Shown here piece after piece: positions 62,801 to 64,000 of a DNA stretch of 64,000 bases. The translations under genes and the position numbers were made by a program. The notes below the pieces were generated by a model. It was not told the origin of the DNA and ran no database searches. It saw only the letters and a program-made list of their open reading frames with translations. The DNA lies in the NCBI RefSeq assembly GCF_001667925.1, contig NZ_LZJR01000153.1:62001-126000 (forward strand), in the 5' to 3' direction. The first letter of the stretch is position 1. Each line of letters opens with the position of its first letter. The stretch comes from Mycobacterium sp. E2479. GTDB lineage: Bacteria > Actinomycetota > Actinomycetes > Mycobacteriales > Mycobacteriaceae.

Positions 62801-64000
62801 GGGCGCCAACGGTTCTCCGAACGTGGCCGTGACACCGGTGTGGTCGGCGACCCGCTCGGGGTCCCAGTCCACCGTGACCGTGGCCGTTCCGTCGATTACC
62901 GCAGGCAGAAATTGCGGTCCGTCGACCCCTGCGGCAATGGCCAGCACCGCACGCATGGCCGTGGTGGCATCCTCGGTGGAGACCACCGGGGTGGCTCCGT
63001 CAACAGTGTTGGGCGGCAACGTAAACGGGATGTCTACCCAGGTGCCCGACACGGGGACGCTGAGCACGACGCGGTCGCCGTCGACCTGAAGCTGCGCACC
63101 GGTGGACGAATGTGTGGCGCGGCGGCTCTCGGGTCCGTCATGCACCAGCCAGTCGGTGGGATCGGCGATTCGATGGACCGGGTTGGTCGCCGTGCGACCG
63201 GCCCACTGCACATCGGGGGCATCCAGCACGACGGCCAGCGGTCCGGTGACGTCGGCGCGGCCGATCCGGCGTGAGGTGACGGCCGTGGGCTCCGCCCCGG
63301 CGGCGAGCGCCTCGTCGATGGCCGCCTGCTCGAAGCGGTCCAGCAATTCACCGACGGGCTCGTCCATCCGGGTGATGCCGGCCACGGCCGCGGTGCCTGG
63401 AATGATGCATACCTGATCGGCGTCGTAACGCGCGTCGTGCGCCTGCCACAGCGAATCGCTACGCCACCAGCGCCGCACATCCTTGTCGATCACCGGCACG
63501 AAGTTGACCGGCTTGCCCAGCAGCTTGCACAGCGAGACGAAGAACGGGACATCGGCCGGGTGCAGCTGTACGTGTTCGGCGTCGGGGTAGTGCGCCAGCA
63601 GGGTGGCGATGGCCTCGGAAGGGTTCTCCAGTAGCCGCGCACCGTCATCGGTGGAGCCGTCGAAAAGCGTCTCGATGGGACCGAAATCCTGTGCATGCAA
63701 GCGCGCCTCGGCCCGTTGCAGCATCTGCTCGAACCGGTCGCGCCAGGTGTCGGCCAGCCACGGGCTTCCCGGCGACGCGGTGTCCGCGGTGGAATCACCG
63801 TCCCCGATGCACAACTCGACGTAACGCTGCAACCACTGCAGGTAGGTCATCTCGCCGGCATCGCCGAAGTACGGCTTTGCGGTGTTCGCCATCGCCGCGA
63901 TGATCTCGTCGCGACGCTGCGCGACCGCGTCCGCATCACCAGCGACCTCGTCGAGAAGCCGGCCGCACCGCGACGCGCTGTTGTCGATCTCGTGGATGTC
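56801..64000 (-). CDS. fas: Type I fatty acid synthase Fas, C-terminal 2399 residues
   Basis: The giant multifunctional FAS-I, which makes C16-C26 acyl-CoAs for phospholipids and mycolate precursors. The frame is open from the window edge; about 670 N-terminal residues (acetyltransferase and part of the enoyl reductase, judging by the 3069-residue M. tuberculosis Rv2524c) lie outside. Domains in order: end of ER, dehydratase (GDHNPIHTD, near 62340), malonyl/palmitoyl transferase (nucleophile GHSVGE, near 61720), ACP with attachment Ser in DGASSRRNQ (codons 60596-60601), ketoreductase (VTGASKGSIAASI, near 59650), and ketosynthase with Cys in GACATAAVS (57860-57862) and His in KHDTST and TGHAKGG. 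There is no phosphopantetheinyl transferase domain; acpS next door supplies it. Confidence 0.97.
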   Translation of the reverse strand, partial: DIHEIDNSASRCGRLLDEVAGDADAVAQRRDEIIAAMANTAKPYFGDAGEMTYLQWLQRYVELCIGDGDSTADTASPGSPWLADTWRDRFEQMLQRAEARLHAQDFGPIETLFDGSTDDGARLLENPSEAIATLLAHYPDAEHVQLHPADVPFFVSLCKLLGKPVNFVPVIDKDVRRWWRSDSLWQAHDARYDADQVCIIPGTAAVAGITRMDEPVGELLDRFEQAAIDEALAAGAEPTAVTSRRIGRADVTGPLAVVLDAPDVQWAGRTATNPVHRIADPTDWLVHDGPESRRATHSSTGAQLQVDGDRVVLSVPVSGTWVDIPFTLPPNTVDGATPVVSTEDATTAMRAVLAIAAGVDGPQFLPAVIDGTATVTVDWDPERVADHTGVTATFGEPLAPSLSTVPDALVGPCWPAVFSAIGSAVTDTGAPVVEGLLSLVHLDHAAHMVGKLPRVQSQLTITATASVAIDTDMGRVVPVSVAITDTDGQGIATLEERFAILGRTGAAELADPTRAGGAISENATDTPRRRRRDVVITAPVDMRPFAVVSGDHNPIHTDRAAALLAGLESPIVHGMWLSAAAQHAVTATDGQARPPARLIGWTARFLGMVRPGDEVAFRVDRVGIDQGAEVLEVTARIGSDLVMSATARLAAPRTVYAFPGQGIQHKGMGMDVRARSKAARKVWDKADKFTRDTLGFSVLHVVRDNPTSIIASGVHYNHPEGVLYLTQFTQVAMATVAAAQVAEMREQGAFVEDAIACGHSVGEYTALACVTGIYELEALLETVFHRGSKMHDIVPRDELGRSNYRLAAIRPSQIDLPDDQVPEFVAGIAESTGEFLEIVNFNLRGSQYAIAGTVRGLEALEAEVERRRKITGGKRSFILVPGIDVPFHSRVLRVGVAEFRRSLDRVMPRDKDPDVIIGRYIPNLVPRPFTLDRDFIQEIRDLVPAEPLDPILADYDSWLAERRIEMARIVLIELLAWQFASPVRWIETQDLLFTEEAAGGRGVERFVEIGVKSAPTVAGLAANTLKLPEYAHSTVEVLNAERDAAVLFATDTDPEPEHEDEPEAPAESASAPEATAATPAPAPAPTASSGAARPDDIGFDAADATLALIALSAKMRIDQIEELDSIESITDGASSRRNQLLVDLGSELNLGAIDGAAEADLAGLRAQVTKLARTYKPFGPVLSDAINDQLRTVLGPSGKRPGAIAERVKKTWELGEGWAKHVTVEVALGTREGTSVRGGAMGHLHEGALADAASVDKAIDAAVASVAGRRGIAVALPSSGGGGGATVDAAALGEFTDQITGRDGVLASAARLVLNQLGLDDPVGVSPAATDAELIDLVTAELGADWPRLVSPVFEPKKAVLFDDRWASAREDLVKLWLSDEGDIDARWVDLSERFEGAGHVVATQATWWQGKALAAGRQIHASLYGRIAAGAENPDPGPYSHEVAVVTGASKGSIAASIVGRLLDGGATVIATTSKLDDERLAFYRGLYREHARFGAALWVVAANMASYSDIDALVEWVGTEQTESLGPQSIHIKDAQTPTLLFPFAAPRVAGDMSEAGSRSEMEMKVLLWAVQRLIGGLSKIGAERDIASRLHVVLPGSPNRGMFGGDGAYGEAKSALDALVSRWHAESSWAARVSLAHALIGWTRGTGLMGHNDAIVDAVEEAGVTTYSTDQMAAMLLSLCDIESKVAAAGAPINADLTGGLGEANLDMAELAAKAREQATSTSDEEAEAAHAEGAIAALPSPPRGFTPAPPPQWADLDVDPADMVVIVGGAELGPYGSSRTRFEMEVDNELSAAGVLELAWTTGLIRWEDDPQPGWYDTQSGDLVDESELVERYHDTVVERCGIREFVDDGAIDPDHAAPLLVSVFLDKDFAFVVSSEADARAFVEFDPDHTVIRPVPDSSDWQVIRKAGTEIRVPRKTKLSRTVGAQIPTGFDPTVFGISQDMASSTDRVALWNIVATVDAFLSSGFTPAELMRWVHPGLVASTQGTGMGGMTSMQTMYHGNLLGRSKPNDILQEVLPNVVAAHVIQSYVGSYGAMIHPVGACATAAVSVEEGVDKIRLGKAELVVAGGFDDLTLEAIIGFGDMAATADTGMMRGRGIHDSKFSRPNDRRRLGFLEAQGGGTILLARGDLALKMGLPVLAVVAYAQSFADGVHTSIPAPGLGELGAARGGKDSALARSLAKLGVGADDIAVVSKHDTSTLANDPNETELHERLADSLGRSEGAPLFVVSQKSLTGHAKGGAAVFQMMGLCQMLRDGVIPPNRSLDCVDDELAGSAHFVWVRETLRLGDKFPLKAGLVTSLGFGHVSGLVALVHPQAFVAALDPEQRADYQRRADARLLAGQRRLASAIAGGAPMYERPPNRRFDTDVPEKRQEAAMLLNPDSRLGDGEAYQVSAG

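Noticed and set aside
60827..63274. 815-codon open frame on the plus strand
   Set aside because: It is antisense to fas in a GC-rich codon register, has no protein-like motif, and is Arg/His/Val-rich as expected of a shadow.

Overview
The window is a high-GC mycobacterial chromosome segment. Gene content and order follow the Mycobacterium tuberculosis Rv2476c-Rv2524c interval closely: gdh, ettA, ssb, plsB2, plsC, a WS/DGAT acyltransferase, lipQ, echA14, the bkd/leucine operon, a TetR regulator, Rv2507-Rv2511, the L,D-transpeptidase ldtB, Rv2520c, bcp, Rv2522c, acpS and fas. Proteins are about as long as, but not identical to, the M. tuberculosis ones. Several M. tuberculosis blocks are missing at the matching places (the PE_PGRS/vapBC stretch after echA14, scoAB-fadD35, IS1081), and many accessory genes are present instead. 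I read it as a non-tuberculous Mycobacterium; the species cannot be fixed from this sequence alone. These comparisons are from memory of the families, not from a database search.

Layout. 1-7672 (minus): NAD-glutamate dehydrogenase (cut by the window edge), the ABC-F factor EttA, a second SSB, and a fused CopD/CtaG-like membrane protein. 7701-13329 (minus): a tightly overlapping WS/DGAT-plsC-plsB2 glycerolipid operon. 13460-17946: LipQ esterase, tRNA-Arg, a cutinase-fold secreted protein lacking the catalytic serine, an AT-richer stretch with one hypothetical gene, and echA14. 17985-27687 (minus): an eight-gene operon accD1-accA1-fadE19-maoC-citE-bkdA-bkdB-bkdC that encodes the whole path from branched-chain keto acids through leucine breakdown to acetyl-CoA and acetoacetate. 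It is divergent from its TetR-family regulator bkaR, with two palindromic operators between them and a MIRU repeat inside the operon. 28595-34092: membrane protein, MFS transporter, mycolate reductase-type SDR, HerA-like ATPase, oligoribonuclease and tRNA-His with a good intrinsic terminator.

34093-50775 is mostly accessory. It holds a decayed excisionase-like remnant beside tRNA-His, a small hypothetical gene, LdtB, a DMT transporter, an MmpL-family transporter, an Eis-like acetyltransferase, tRNA-Lys, a frameshifted membrane protein, secreted small proteins including a haemophore-like one, a three-gene cluster around a DyP-type peroxidase, a cation/proton antiporter broken by two frameshifts, further secreted or hypothetical proteins and a DUF3556 membrane protein.

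50762-64000 returns to the conserved backbone (Rv2520c, bcp, M20 peptidase, acpS, fas), but bcp has been interrupted. A segment of about 0.8 kb carrying a cupin gene sits inside its 3' end. The original last 20 codons of bcp lie stranded at 52338-52400, next to a 56-bp tandem repeat, followed by a cytochrome P450, a small secreted protein and a decayed DUF3060 gene. The fatty acid synthase I gene runs off the right edge. The strongest candidates for something undescribed are the DyP three-gene cluster, the bcp insertion, and the serine-less cutinase.
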